This document shows, in pieces, positions 53,701 through 64,000 of a DNA stretch of 64,000 nt (position 1 is its first letter; each line of letters starts with the position of its first letter). Below the pieces are notes generated by a model. It was not told the DNA's origin. It worked only from the letters and a program-made list of their open reading frames with translations, and did not search any database. The position numbers and the translations under genes were made by a program. This stretch comes from Capitulum mitella (lineage: Eukaryota; Arthropoda; Thecostraca; Pollicipedomorpha; Pollicipedidae), in assembly GCA_030062745.1 (NCBI GenBank), contig CP099851.1, positions 5,829,661 to 5,893,660 on the forward strand, given 5' to 3'.

Positions 53701-54017
53701 CAGTGAATGTTGGATGTTTAGATGATTTACATCAAGACAAAAAACTGATGGACCTGGAGGATATGTCAACATGGTCTGATGTGGCAATTTATCTTTCCCA
53801 GAAACCTGACCATGAATACTGAATGAACGGGAAGATGTATATATGAAAATGTGTGATATTTCCTGTTTCTGGATATCCAGTATGTGAGGCTGATGGTTCA
53901 TGTCATCATGCCCTTTTTCCCCAAGTAGCCATTGAAGACAGTACTCATGTATTGACTATACAAATGCTGTGGAATCATAAGACATGGACACACAAACATA
54001 ACATTGCTACTTTTCAG
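47716..54017. other. No supported gene; may hold the 5'-UTR exon of the TMEM184 gene
   Basis: A mixed region, AT-rich from about 51.9 kb. AATAAA occurs at 50192 and near 51994, but neither can be tied to a transcript. A minus-strand frame of 193 codons (50184-50765) has no known domain. The first TMEM184 coding exon starts after an acceptor, so at least one untranslated exon should lie upstream; I could not place it. Confidence 0.45.
51085..51235 (+). mobile_element. Dispersed repeat (MITE-like), copy 2
   Basis: AGAATTTTCTTAAGGGGAGG, GTGTGAACTGAAATCATGCG, a CTTCTGGGAAGGCAATG block and a G-rich end CCTGGGGGGGGGGCGGATCC, in the same order as the copies at 12650 and 54130. Confidence 0.65.
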
Positions 54018-54020
54018 ATA

Positions 54021-64000
<9,980 letters not shown>

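Overview
The window is nuclear DNA of a eukaryote, almost certainly an invertebrate animal and probably an arthropod; a crustacean is plausible, but the sequence does not prove it. The evidence is small coding exons with GT-AG introns in consistent phase, an Hsc70 with an intron just before its ATG, a compact CMP-sialic acid synthetase without the vertebrate C-terminal domain, tRNA-derived SINEs and long CT/GA microsatellites. Base composition is patchy: very GC-rich coding exons and CpG-rich stretches (about 22.8-24.3, 32.5-33.0 and 56.4-60.4 kb) alternate with AT-rich introns (about 27-30, 40.9-46.3 and 51.9-54.4 kb).

Layout. (1) 27-17218, minus strand: fourteen exons of a long coiled-coil protein that I could not name. 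They splice into one unbroken frame of 635 codons; both ends are missing. (2) 17.2-26.6 kb: no supportable gene. (3) 26.6-32.1 kb, plus strand: a cytosolic cognate HSP70 gene, with promoter elements, a likely 5'-UTR exon, a 3.1 kb 5'-UTR intron carrying an inverted-repeat element, and an intact 650-codon reading frame. (4) 34095-43981, minus strand: a complete five-exon CMP-sialic acid synthetase (CMAS/NeuA family) of 410 residues, with an unusual C-terminal tail of in-frame heptapeptide repeats. (5) 44592-47542, plus strand, head to head with CMAS: a complete five-exon gene for an unrecognised 333-residue protein with two C-terminal membrane segments. (6) 54021 to beyond the right edge, plus strand: the first four coding exons of a TMEM184-family seven-transmembrane protein.

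The most unusual feature is a recurring relation between tandem repeats and gene boundaries. At least eight arrays sit directly on an exon edge. Most of their units are copies of that edge: splice acceptor plus first exon bases, last exon bases plus splice donor, or stop-codon region. This happens in three unrelated genes and at donors as well as acceptors. The CMAS last-exon acceptor is the end copy of an array of about 35 units, each with two acceptor-like motifs. One coiled-coil exon (3236-3358) has such arrays on both sides. I see no operon-like or pathway link between the genes, except that CMAS and the membrane-protein gene share a 610-bp divergent promoter region.
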